Source: Macrocystis pyrifera (taxonomy: Eukaryota; Sar; Phaeophyceae; Laminariales; Laminariaceae). From it: a stretch of DNA of 64,000 nucleotides. A program made the position numbers and the translations under genes. Numbering within the stretch: position 1 is the first letter of the stretch; every line of letters begins with the position of its first letter. The stretch lies in the NCBI GenBank assembly GCA_031763025.1, contig JASSKH010000001.1:6505024-6569023 (forward strand), in the 5' to 3' direction. The notes beneath the pieces were generated by a model. It had not been told where the DNA came from, made no database searches, and was given only the letters and a program-made list of their open reading frames with translations. Positions 42,754 through 53,367 of the stretch are shown one piece after another.

Positions 42754-43271
42754 TGTTTACTTCTGTATAAGCTCCGTTTCTGGAGTGGATCGGCCGTGGG
42801 AATCCAGCAGGGAGAGAAGGAACTCCAACAAGAGTCTGGTGACGGGCGGGCGTCTACCTATAGCCAGCCTAATCTCATGGAAAGCAAGGGCGCGTTCTTT
42901 CAAGGGCGCCTTTCCGAGTTCGCGTGTTCGTCTCTGTGCCACGTTGAGTTTCCGTCTGTTAAGAAATGGAGAGAAGTCCTACGCAGTTATTATCAGCAGG
43001 CGTAAAACCGATGTTTTTGTACAGCCACCGTAAATCCGTAAAGTCGCCTGCGCAGGCGAAGTTTCAGAACCTGCCAGCAAAAAAAAAAAACGGTATTTTC
43101 CAGTGGAAACCCGCACAATATTTTCGAAATTCACAACGAAGAGCACACAGCGCCCAGCGAACGAACACACCCACACACACTAGCTCAGCAGCAGAAGAGG
43201 CTCGCATAAGCTCGGAAAGCAGGTGGCCTGAAGTGGCGGCTTTGCGGCGGGTGCGGTTGGTGCTAGTGCTA
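42754..43271. other. No gene assigned
   Basis: Open frames on both strands overlap (plus 42602-43033; minus 42757-42942) without known domains. It would be upstream or 5' UTR of the possible sulfotransferase exon. Confidence 0.35.
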
Positions 43272-44004
43272 TTAGGGCCACTCCTAACGAACCGAAAACA
43301 ATCACGATTCGTGACTTTTTGGCATGCTAAAAGATCACGATCCGTGAAATTTCAGTTCTAACGAAAAAAAGCCTAAAACAAAACGTCGCGCTTCGTGAAA
43401 GTTTCGAATAGTTGAAATTCTGATATTTCAAACCCAACGTTTTTTGGGGGTGGAGCCAACTCTCGAGAGTGGGGCACGGCCAGGCCGGGCTGGGCCGTCC
43501 GCACCTGGCCCAGCCCGTGACGTATTCGAATCACGGGCCGAAGCCTGACCCAGCCTGTGAGATTCCAACTTCACCGACCGTAGGCCAAGCTCGTTTCGCG
43601 AGATTCCATCTCGCAGGCCGACTGCTTGGCCTGGCCTGTGACATCCTCAGGTCATTTCCGCGTTTGTTTGTCTTCCAGCAGTGGCTCCTCCTGGAAACGT
43701 CGAGGCCACAACCTCCTTGTTAGCCCGCGCCCAACGGTGTCCTTGGGTAGCCGACCGTTGTCCACAAGCGGCGTACAAGGCAGAGTCTGCCATGCCCCTA
43801 TACCAACCTTCGGATACCTATGGTGCGCGTGGGTTGCGTAGTGCCTTGATTAGGCGTATTTTGAGACACGACAAATGTCACGAATCGTGATTTTGTTTTT
43901 TTTAGGGAAAAGCTGAAAAAATTGGCGTCATGACAAAAAATCACCATTCACGACAAAAATCTCACGAATCGTGTTTTTTTTTTGTTCGTTAGGGGTGGCT
44001 CTTA
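43272..44004. mobile_element. 733-bp TIR element with TA duplication
   Basis: Ends GGGCCACTCCTAACGAAC (left) and, inverted, GAGCCACCCCTAACGAAC (right), each followed by A-rich DNA and (T)CACGATTCGTGA words that repeat inside both arms. TA flanks the element on each side. The centre is GC-rich with repeated GGCC(T/G)GGCC words and carries no recognised protein. It is probably a Tc1/mariner-type or unclassified non-autonomous element. Confidence 0.75.
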
Positions 44005-44269
44005 TACCCTGCCTGGTCGTTTATTGCGCACAGACGTACTCACGCAAGCTCTCACACTAGAGCCACTAGCACCAAGCACCAGCGGAGCATGAGCAGGGGA
44101 TAGAGGAGCGCCACCAGCTCCCTCGCCATTGTAGCTGCTACGGATCAGCAAGCTAGTTACTTGTTTATAGTACACCTGCTACAACTACAATAATTGATAC
44201 CTACCTCTAGCGAGAGAAGCAACAAGACACATACTCGTTATTACAGGGAAATAATATTAGTATTAATTG
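44005..44269. other. No gene recognised
   Basis: Short spacer between the TIR element and duplication D4 copy 2. Confidence 0.4.
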
Positions 44270-45240
44270 ATAGAGCGTTTCGGAAAAAAAAAAGAAAACG
44301 AAAACTTTGCTCCAGGGTTGGGTGCTCACGGTGGGCTCATGGTTGGTGCTTCCAGGATAGGAAAAAATAATCCGAAACAATTCCTAAGGGTGGGAGGAGG
44401 AATAAAAATGACGTGGACCTGCGTTCAAGCTTCCCGATTTTTCACAGCAAGCTTCGGGCATTGTGCAGTCGACCGCCGCGTGTTCGACCACCTTTCGCCC
44501 CGACCTGCCCCTCCCGCTCCTCCATCACGAAGACATGATCTCCACCGTCTCTTTTTCATCCAAGCCGCCACCCAGCTCGAGGTTGCGTGTCTTCGTTTTC
44601 GTGTGCAGCGTGATGTTCTTCTGTTTATCGAGCTGCTGTTCCTTCCTGCTCACTTCGCCTCGCCTGCTGCGATTACAGCAGCAGTAGTACTTGTAGCCCC
44701 ATCACAACCAAACGCCTACTGGTGGTGGAGGAGGTGGTACGTCCGGTTGCCCCAACGCTTTTGCGAGTGGTCGTCCGCCTCGCGTACCTTCTACGCCATC
44801 ACCGCCCTCCTCTCCGTCACGCGGCGTGAGGTTAGTTGCTAGGTCGCCTGTCTTCATTTTTTCTGAAGATAGATAGATGATGCACGCTCCACCTCCTTGC
44901 CTGCTGAGATTGCCGAAGCTACTCTGTACTCTCTCGCCGCCAAAGAATCACGAACCAAACGACGACTGGTTCGAGGAGATGTCGTGCCTTGTCGCCCTAA
45001 GCTATGGCGGCGAGTCAGGGTCAGTCCCGGGTCGCTTGTGTGACGGTACAGGCATCCTTTACTACCTGTGCTCTGTGCCATGAGCATTACCCTGCGCACT
45101 TCTTTGCTCAGGGTGAAAGACTGTTTTGCAGCCCGTAACCCTGAGCATTATCTGGAAAAAAAGAATCCGCTCAGGGAAAAATAGCCGTCAACGTCTTTTA
45201 TGCGGCGAGACTTTGACAAAACCTGACCCTGAGCGCTTTT
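44270..45240 (+). repeat. Dispersed duplication D4, copy 2 (empty site)
   Basis: Partner of 35160-36640. At about 44485-44495 it runs gaccgccgcgtgttcgacc without interruption, showing the state before the 400-bp element entered copy 1. Confidence 0.85.
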
Positions 45241-46373
45241 TTAAAGTTTTTTCCCCCCCCCCGACACTCTCGAATGAGCGTGTCTAAACAGAATCGAAAT
45301 CGAAAATCGAAAATCGAAATGATAATGAACAAGGCGCTGGTTGGTCCCTGGTCAAAACATGTTCCCCTTCGGTTTTTAGGTTCCGAGAAAATGAACGATT
45401 TAGGGCCGTTTTTACTATCCAATGGCCTATATAATATATATCTTTGATAAGGAATTACATATCATATAGAATACTCTAGTTCGGGTATAGACGAGGCGTA
45501 TTACGCAGCTTGCAAAGTTGAGTACCTGGTATCAACTATTTAATCAGTCGAACTCACAGCTGACGTATTTCAAAATTTATAAAAAAATACTTGGAAAATT
45601 AGGTAAACATGGAATATAGACGAGACGTATCACGCGGCTTGCAAAGTTGAGTATCAACTCACATCTGACGTATTTCAAATTATATAAAACCCAAATCCAA
45701 AATAAAAAAGTTGACGGCTGGGAATCGAAAAATAAATCGAGAGCACGAAGAGCAACAATTCAGCTCGTCCTACTACTGGTCAGCACAGCCACGTCAAAAT
45801 ATCACATCAGGACCGCCGTACATAGCATTCAACTCACAGCCAGCACGGCAACACAGCCACGCAGACCCCCCGTAAACAACCAACAAGCGAACTACAACAC
45901 CAGCCCAGACGTTCTCGGGCCTTTGGTTCCCGGCGTTCGAGCCAGAGCGAACATAGTTTGAGGAAAATTCAAGATGATACCCTCGAGAACGAGGTCGGAA
46001 GTTCGTTCTCTCACAATCATTTCAAGTTTGATCTCGGGGCGTCAACGTTGGACGCGCCACCACCTCCATGGGAGGCCCAACGACCTCCCGGAATCGAATT
46101 CCCATCGCGTTTCCCTGCTTGTGTGGTGAATCTGTGTTGCCGAGCGCTAGATTGCCGGCATGTGTGCACAGATGCGAACGGCCTAGTACGTTGTGCTCTC
46201 AGTTGCTTTTCGCCTGGACTTCTATTTTCACTTTTTTCGCTTCTGTTTAGACACCTCGGCAAATATTATGGAAATCGAAGTGAATTCGATTTTCGATTGA
46301 GTTTTTTTAATATGTTTAGACACAGCCTGAGACTCAGTACTTGAAAAGTACAACGGTATTTTATACGTTGAGT
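45241..46373. repeat. Short repeats; possible TIR pair at 45281 / 46231-46326
   Basis: GTGTCTAAACAGAA at 45281 is followed by (tcgaaa)n, and ctgtttagacacc near 46231 and tgtttagacaca near 46310 are inverted partners, so a roughly 1-kb element is possible. Inside are two copies of the GACGAGACGTATT repeat (45486-45570 and 45610-45675). Open frames at 45647-45961 and 45958-46344 have no recognised domain. Confidence 0.4.
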
Positions 46374-46716
46374 GCCGGCGTCCCCGGTGGCTTGGTAGGT
46401 GGTCCGCGTGCCTATCGAGATCAATTTCGTGGGTTCTTATCTCACCGAGTGCATGCTCGTAGAGACTTTTTCTTGCGTAAAAAATTGATGAGGGGAAAGC
46501 GCCGGAGCGTGAGTTAACTATATTCGATGAAAATCGACGAGCAGTGGGAATGCTGAACCTTATGCACAGCAAAAAGTAAAGGCACGTACCGGGGGGAAGA
46601 AGGGACGACACCTGTGACCACGGCTTGTCGACAGAAGATCATCGAGGGTAAAACCTCTTACGAGTGGGCTGGAAAGTAAAAGTGACAATTAAAAAAATAA
46701 ATAAATAATAAAAAAA
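46374..46716 (+). mobile_element. SINE copy 9, the most diverged
   Basis: Head and both boxes are present (box B reads ggttcttatctcacc), and the tail is (AAAT)n. It carries several unique changes (gaggggaaagcgccggagcg; ttgtcgacagaagatcat). It lies 14 kb from the main SINE cluster. Confidence 0.9.
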
Positions 46717-46802
46717 GCACTACTCGTATCGTACCTGGTACCACCAGTGATGCTTTTTTTGGGGGGGGAGGGTACTGCGTCACATACCAATCTGGACACT
46801 TA

Positions 46803-47300
46803 TGTGATGCGGAGACCGCTCTAGGGTAGTGGTAAGGGTAGTGGTAAGGGACCCAGGTTGTTCTGGCAGCTGGAAAGCAGTGCTTCGCTTCTTCTGATTT
46901 AGATCTTCTTATTGATGGCGAGAGCTGAGGAGGTGCTCTGGTAGAGAAGTGAGAGGTAGGGAGGCGGGACTCGACGCCCAGATATACTCGTCCCACCCCA
47001 TCTCACAAGCTCTCCTAAATTCCTCTTATCTGATGTACTCCTACAGAACTTTCCTATGGCTACCGATCGTTCTTCTGCTAATATAAGAACTTCTCACTTC
47101 GTAGTCCTATCTGCGTCAAGGAACATTACTCTCGTCTAACGGGCTATCCGCCCCAGGGAACATTTCTAAAATAACGTTCTCGACTAACGGAATATCCGCC
47201 GGGTTAGTCCATTCTTTGGATTATTCTCGTATTCGTGAGACTACAAGACTGCAACGTATTATCTATATCTATAGCCCATGAATACTCTACTCATATCACA
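46803..47300 (-). mobile_element. LTR of a Ty3/gypsy-like element
   Basis: On the minus strand it begins TGTGATATGAGTAGAG and ends GCATCACA, so it has TG...CA borders. It is homologous over its length to the two LTRs at 61818-62303 and 62927-63427. The 12-base unit ccttaccactac is duplicated here, as in the 3' LTR at 63 kb. Only one LTR is present at this locus, downstream of the gypsy coding remnant. Confidence 0.85.
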
Positions 47301-49660
47301 TTAGCCCACCCTGAATAGTCGTATACCACAAGATGGTCGGAGGGCGATGACAAAGTTCATCCCAAACGGCCAGGAAAAAGGTGGTCGAAGATGCTGCTAT
47401 TCGAAACAAAATAAATGAGGCTATAGATCCCCCCACACCTCGTAATAAAACCCAAACACTACGAAGAGGGGGTGTTCGCTGACAACAACCACTGAAAGGG
47501 AGACTAAAGGAGAGAGAGACACAGAACTCAAAGCAGAGGCGAAAGGAGAAATCACCCAAAATGAAAACAAAGAAAGACGAACGCAAAACGAGACAGAAAC
47601 CGAAGCGAAGGCTGAAGAAGAAAACGAAGACCGTAGTGAAGGCAAAAGAAGGACGTACAAGCGTATTACTGGAGCCATTGTCTGGGGCCCAAGGAGGTAC
47701 GAAAGGGTTGTTTGCTGAACCGGGTTGGCAAACGAGGAAACTCTAAAAAGGAGACAGCGATCACAATTCAAAAACATAAATATTTATCACCTAGGCCCCA
47801 TGCCTTGTCTTGTGGCCAAGGTCCTAACATGGTAGACATCACGCGAGACAGAAGGTCCTAACATGGTAGACATCACGCGAGACAGAAGGGACACAGCAAG
47901 AGTGCTAGGAGGGCTGCGTGTACTAGGGACTACTAAAACCGAGAGACGGAACGAACATCGCGGCGTCTCGGAGACCTGTTCGTGGTGTGAACAATACCAG
48001 CAAACGTAGCAAGATAGGCAACTCAACAAAAACAAACTCAAAGATGGTGGCGGCAAGAAAATCCGCAAGAAAATCGGCCTAATGCGTGCAGTTCGAAGTT
48101 GTAGATAGCGCGGGGCCCAAACACTAGCGTGTGCAACTCGGTCAACCGGGGTGACATCAAACGTGGTGTCGTTTGCCAGAGGACAGAGGGGTGTGCGGAA
48201 TACCGGACAAGAAAAAAAGAAGAAGAAAAGGGAAAGAGAAAACGAAATACCATCGGGACCAGACAAAAAGCTGGACACAGGTCAGGAGAAATCGATCATG
48301 TCCGAACCGCTTATGTGTGGCCGATAACTCAGCGGCCTTCCGGGGCGGCAATGCTATCGGGACCCTACTTGTCAAACATGGAAGAAACACGGGTGAGCTG
48401 GAAGCTCGATATAGTCTTAGCTCGAGGACCGTCTGAAACACGGTTCGGCGGAAGTCGACTAAGGTCAGAGTACAGCTCAGGCTACAACACGATTTTACCT
48501 CGGCGTGATATCGCCGATAATTGGCTGTAGGCTAGTGGAGTACAAACACAAATGCAAATAAAGGTATCGCTACGAGTTAGTGGCCTGAACGTAAGGAGGT
48601 TACACGGAGCCGTAGGCGATAAGAAGAAAAACAAACGGGGAGGGGGGGGGCGATGATACTCCCAAACATACCCAAAAAAGAAACATACACGGCCTCGGAT
48701 CGGTAGCCAACACGGGTCGATCGAGCGATACCGGTTGCGGTAGATGGAAACAAACACTCCCAAGAAGATGACTGCTGATGACTATTGAAGACTAACCCTG
48801 AAGAACTACTCTTAGGATATTGCAGACTAGCCAGAACCAAATACCCAGAACTAACAAAAGACTAAACTAAGGCTAACCAGGGGGGGGAGTGGAAACGGTG
48901 GGGGTTCCGCGGGACACATCAGAGTTCCGCAGCACCCCACGTGCTAGGGTTCCATTCCCAGGCGTTGAAGACACCACGATCCGTATACGGCGTTCCGTGC
49001 TGTAGTGTAGCGGGCGGGTTGGAGGGCGATCTTGATCGGGCCGGGGTCGTCCAGGAACCGGACGATGTAGGAGCTTTCCGGTGAAGGCTCCGGCGGAGTT
49101 CCCGAAGAGGCGTCAGGGGGTGAGCTGTGATGCCCAGCCACCAAAGGCCGTCGCGCGCCTTGTACCATATGTATGCTCCGGAGGGTAGGATGGTGGTGCT
49201 GAAGTTGTTGAGCCAAAGGCTGCGGGAGACCAAGGCGTAGCCTGGGGCGAGGAAGATTTGTCCCTGAGATCGTGCCAGTTCGCGGTGAGCGGCGCCGATG
49301 CGCATCTGGCGGTAGAGGCGGTTCATCTGGCTATGCTAGGTTGGTGATCGTGACCAGTACAGTAGGATGTGACGCCGGAAGTGTTGAAGGTCCAGCTCGC
49401 GTTCCCAAGAGGGGCTGAGAAGTCCAGTCCAGTGAGTCACGTACAGAACGGCGATGGCCCCGCCGCCACCGCGTACGAGTTGATGGCCAGTGATCTGCTC
49501 GACCTCGAGGCGTTCCGGTGGAGGAGTGACGTCGTCGACGGTGACGTGGTAAGGTGGGGACTTGGCGGCAGAAGCTGTGAGCACGTATGTAGTAAGGTCC
49601 GCGGGCAGATGCTTGGGGATGTCGCTGGTGTCGTCGGGGTTCCGGCAAGGTTTGCATCGT
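47301..49660 (-). mobile_element. 5'-truncated Ty3/gypsy chromovirus-like element
   Basis: Reading the minus strand: integrase end with chromodomain (49660-48930), a long 3' untranslated part (48900-47301), then the LTR. 47301-47520 matches 62700-62926, proving that the short LTR element at 62 kb belongs to the same family. A 35-bp tandem duplication lies at 47819-47888 (gtcctaacatggtagacatc twice). RT and protease are not in the window. Confidence 0.7.
48930..49660 (-). pseudogene. Integrase C-terminal region with chromodomain-like fold
   Basis: One frame reads PPPERLEVEQITGHQL, a glycine stretch, AVLYVTHWTGLLSPSWERE then LQHFRRHILLYW. The pattern E-V-E-x-I ... V-x-x-W-x-G ... S-W-E-x-E ... 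YW fits a chromodomain, which in chromoviruses steers integration to chromatin. A second block has GQIFLAPGYALVSRSLWL and YIWYKARDGLWWLG, resembling a small SH3-like or Tudor-like piece. Frames change near 49335 and 49060, so it is broken. The DDE core is upstream and missing. Confidence 0.55.
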
Positions 49661-49686
49661 TGGACGGAGACGCTATCACACTTATA

Positions 49687-49993
49687 TAATACCGTTTGGA
49701 GTCTACTGCTGTACTGACTGCTGTAGCATCGAAGTTGAACGAACCAAGTAATCATTATTCCGGCCAGCGTGGTACTACTGCTGAAGCAACACGAACACCG
49801 AGACACGGACTTGCTGTCGATGATTGTGCATATACATACCTGGTACAGCATTCTTCGTTGGTATGCTGCTGCAAACGTACTGCTGTACGTACACAGCAAG
49901 CAGCATCCACCACGTTCGTTGGTGCAGCACAGTACCACCCTGGTCAGAAATATAATTGCATTTCATTTCGATATTAGACTCCAAACGGTATTA
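49687..49993. mobile_element. 307-bp MITE with perfect 19-bp TIRs and TA duplication
   Basis: TIR TAATACCGTTTGGAGTCTA at 49687-49705 is matched perfectly, inverted, at 49975-49993. TA lies on both outer sides. The interior contains CAG/CTG words and one TACCTGGTA motif, with no transposase. TA target duplication suggests Tc1/mariner mobilisation. It directly abuts the gypsy integrase remnant. Confidence 0.85.
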
Positions 49994-50139
49994 TATTATT
50001 GTCCAGAGTTTTACATGTCAGCACGCCCCCCCCCAAAAAAAAACCCCAAGTGCTTTTAAACTGTACAAATACGGTTGGTTGTACTTTACGAGTATCAGTA
50101 GTGCTATTTCCTGCATGACAAGATTATGTCTTTCGTTGC

Positions 50140-50370
50140 TAAGGGAGGCGATCGTTCTATCATACATCTCCGGGTCGAACCGTTTGAGGCATGCCCGCAT
50201 GAGACGGATCCGTCGGGCGATTTCGACCGAGAGGTCAGCGTTTTCGTAGATAATGCCGCCTAGATGTAAGAACTGGGCCGTCTGCTTATACCTCTGGCCT
50301 GCTGCTTCGATGACGACCGGTAGTGCGAGGGTTGTCTGGTCTGGTGTTTGTAGAAGCAAAGTTGGCACAC
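50140..50370 (-). pseudogene. LINE-A copy 4 fragment (minus strand)
   Basis: The minus strand reads PDQTTLALPVVIEAAGQRYK then QTAQFLHLGG and RRIRLMRACLKRFDPEMYDR, the region just after the RT palm of LINE-A. Both ends are lost. It is one of the few LINE-A pieces without the 3' tail, so it was probably cut by a deletion. Confidence 0.8.
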
Positions 50371-50444
50371 GTAATAACATCACACGTTCATGTGAAATTT
50401 CATTAATTGCGATATTATTCGTTTTGGTTTATTATTTTGTGTTA

Positions 50445-50927
50445 AGACCATCTAATATGGGAAATTTTTGAAGGGGTCTCAGAACTGGCTTTTTTTGCCG
50501 AAAACCAGCGATTTACTCGACGGGACTGTCAAAAACATCCGTAGACTCGTCAGGACAGTTTTCCGAGAGCTTTCGCGAGCACTTTTCGGTTTCTCCAGAG
50601 TCGTAGAAGGACTGTTCGTCCATATTTCCAGTTCTGAGGACATCGTCATTTTTCATCAAAAATCCTCGAAGATCCACTATTTCTGGCCCCAGTTCTGACC
50701 AACAGCCTTATTTCTGACCCTCCAGAGAAAAGTGATTGGCTGCTCCAAAATTTGAAATAGGACTCTGGAGAAACGGAAAATTGTTCCTGAAAGCTCGCAA
50801 AAAACTACGGGGAGCATTTTGAGGAGTCTATCGGTGTTTTTGGCTTTCCCGCCGAGTAAAACGCGTATATTCGGCCTAAAAACCCAGTTCTGAGAGCTCA
50901 GAAATAATTTCCCATAATAGTTGGTCT
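50445..50927. mobile_element. 483-bp MITE with imperfect 44-bp TIRs
   Basis: The left end AGACCATCTAATATGGGAAA and the right end (reversed) AGACCAACTATTATGGGAAA continue inward to TCTCAGAACTGG in both arms, with about eight mismatches in 44. Similar CAGTTCTGA words recur inside. No transposase frame. Flanks suggest a short TA-rich duplication, but it is not certain. Confidence 0.75.
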
Positions 50928-51059
50928 AATCCACGAATGGATGTACCTGATACCAGGTACCAGGTATGTGATACGTGCGCACTATCTCTAGATGGGATGC
51001 GAGTAGCGCTTTCCAGTGGAAAATTCCGTACAACGTGCCGGCATATATATTTTTGGTTT
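50928..51059. other. Spacer with overlapping TACCAGGTA pair
   Basis: The sequence ataccaggtaccaggtatg at 50950-50968 holds two overlapping copies of the motif. No other feature. Confidence 0.5.
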
Positions 51060-51440
51060 TAACGAAGGCTTATCACGGTATCTCGGCGGGACGGAAACGG
51101 CAGTAACGGCGGGACGGGACGGTAAAACCGCCGTCAAAATGGTCCCGCCGTCCAGTCCCGTCCCGTCCCGCCGACAAAATCCCTGACCGTCGTCAATTAC
51201 CGTCCCGTCCCGCCGATAAAATCTCTCCCGTCCGAAAATACCGTCCCGTCCCGCCGCGACACCGACAAAGTACCGTCCCGTCGCGCCGTGACATCGAAAA
51301 AAATCGGTCCCGTCCCGCCGATAAAATCTCTCCCGTAGGAAACTATCGTCTTGTCCCGTCGTGACACCGCCTCCAGCGGGCGTAACTTGCCTCTGTCCCT
51401 ACAAGGAAACATTTGTGGTCCTCTGTTCCCATCTATTTCC
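51060..51440 (-). repeat. GGGAC-rich element, copy 2 (minus)
   Basis: Reverse complement of 38960-39375 with a different number of CCGTCCCGTCCCGCCG units. The right end (ccaccacgaattacga) borders the DIRS-2 terminal repeat, so this element probably was the target of DIRS-2. Confidence 0.7.
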
Positions 51441-51461
51441 ACCACGAATTACGAAATTAAT

Positions 51462-51788
51462 GAGGAAGGTTGTCGTAGGGGCAACCTGGTGTTTGGAGAG
51501 TAACGGGTAGAAAAGATAGACCAGTGAAGGAATGAGACGGTTTCGGAGGGTTTCCCATATAATAACAGGGGATGTTTAGTACGGGAGTAATAATGAAAAA
51601 TAATAGAAGTTCCGGATGTTTGATGAAGAAAGACCAACGCAGTTCAGATACGAGCAAGCAGCGGTAGAGCGGTGTGAAGCGGGGTCGTCGGTGCAGCGAG
51701 TATCCAGGATAGATAGCTGACGGGCAAGGCCCTGCACGAGCTGAATAGAACCGGGCAAGGGACCTCAGGGAGTCGTCTAGTTGTTTTT
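51462..51788 (+). repeat. DIRS-2 left terminal repeat
   Basis: About 327 bp, starting gaggaaggttgtcgtagggg and ending agggagtcgtctagttg. I count eight differences from the right copy (56575-56902). It opens with a small hairpin (ggttgtcgtaggggcaacc). A partial echo of its end (gggacgtcaaggagtcgtca) follows at 51800. Confidence 0.9.
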
Positions 51789-51846
51789 GACAGGGGAAGG
51801 GACGTCAAGGAGTCGTCAAGTGGTCAGCAGTCATTGAGCCTGTGCG

Positions 51847-52448
51847 TTGGGAGGGTCGACGATCAGGAGGGGGGAACCTCTTACCGCGATACAGCAGCAG
51901 GACGAGGAGCACGACAATCTTGTGGGAGGCCCAGGGCCAAGGCGGGGGTCGACCCAAGGGAACGGGGCGGCCGGTAACGCGGACGACGATCGGTCTTCAG
52001 CAGGAGGGTCGGGCAACAACGACGACGGTAGAGTTCGAGCAAATACCCTGAGTAGCCTGGGTACGAGTAGGAACGTGCACTTTGAGGGTAGCCAGACAGT
52101 ACACCAAGGAGCTCACATGCGGTCGGGTAGGGCAGTCCAACTCCATGCAACATGCCCCATCGCAGCGCAACGACCAATTTTGTTCCCGGAAACGAGTTTC
52201 AGGGCCCCCCATGGTCGGGGGGAGGGAGTTCGTATCAGCAGGAGGCGGGCGGGAGGCGGGCTATCCATCAGCTCACGACCTTTAACGGGCCCTCACATAC
52301 ACCCTGGGGCCCGGGAGGCCCGCCGCAGCAGCAGCAGCAGCAGGGGTAGGTACTGCAGCAGCCCGAATAGCCGGGGCACACCACAGCAGCTACAGCAAGA
52401 GTGGGTACCACAGCAAGAAGGGTGGGCATACGGGGGGGGGGGGGGACC

Positions 52449-52482
<34 letters not shown>

Positions 52483-52950
52483 CAAGGGTGGGCATCAGAG
52501 CAATGCGGTAGGGAAAACGCGGGGGGGAGGGAGGGTGGGGGGGATAGGTTGGGGCGGGGGAGTACCGAATCCGCGACAGCAGCAACAGCGGCCAAGCATA
52601 CGGCTACAGTAGCAGCAGCAGTCAGGCCTGGGGGGGGGTTCGGGGATGTAAGCGAGTGGGAGATAGACGTGTCGGGGTCGCGACAGCGGCAGATGGGGGC
52701 ACCCGAAGGACAGTGGGGGTGGACGGGGGGAGGAGACAAGTCCATGGGAGAGGGGAGCACGGAGGTTGCACCGGCAGCCGCAGCACGAAGCAACTCCGGG
52801 GTGGGGGGACGGCATCAGTTCAGTACTCAGCACCAGGCCGCAGTGGGGGGAGGGGGGAGCATCGAATTTCTCGTCCGGGTTGCAAGGTTGGGGGGAGGGG
52901 GGAAGGATGGGGGTGGGGAGGCGGGGAGCGGGGAAGCAAGACATCAGTAG
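51847..52950 (+). CDS. DIRS-2 gag-like ORF, Gln- and Gly-rich
   Basis: A 367-residue open frame. The middle (residues about 150-215) is rich in Gln tracts and the rest in Gly, Ser and Arg. It occupies the gag position of a DIRS element and is also found, in pieces, on the minus strand in DIRS-3. No zinc knuckle was seen. The reading frame crosses long G and CAG runs that are prone to slippage. The role as RNA-binding coat is inferred from position only. Confidence 0.5.
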
Positions 52951-53367
52951 CGGAGACGATGTGGCCCAAGAGCAACCGCACAACAGTGGTCTGGTCATCA
53001 CTGCGCGGGGATGGGAAATCCCCACCCTTTGATTCGGCGGATGCCTTGGGTACGATCACAGGGACTTTCATCGTCAAGGGGGAAGGAGCACAGCAGGTAC
53101 CAGCGCTGAGAAACATTGATGTGCGGAATTTCGCGCAGAGGGACAATTTTGGCTTCGGGGGAGGGAGCGCGCGGTGGTTTTGTCAGAACCAGGTGCGATA
53201 TCCGGCCGGCGCGTTGAAGATCAGAAGCATTGGGAGGTTGCACAGGAGTTGTTGGGGAAGGTGTCGGGGAAATCGGTGAAGGCGGCAAGCTTAGTGCGAG
53301 TTTAGCTACGACGGCTGGGGCAGTTTTGTCGCGGGTAACCGGGGGGGGGAAGAGGGGGTAGGGAGGG

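Noticed and set aside
42602..43033. Plus-strand frame of 143 residues with a signal-like stretch
   Set aside because: Overlaps the minus-strand sulfotransferase-like frame, has no domain, and its hydrophobic part is short; the minus strand is the better candidate.
52268..53146. Pro-rich minus-strand frames opposite the DIRS-2 gag
   Set aside because: Antisense shadows of the G-rich gag-like ORF.
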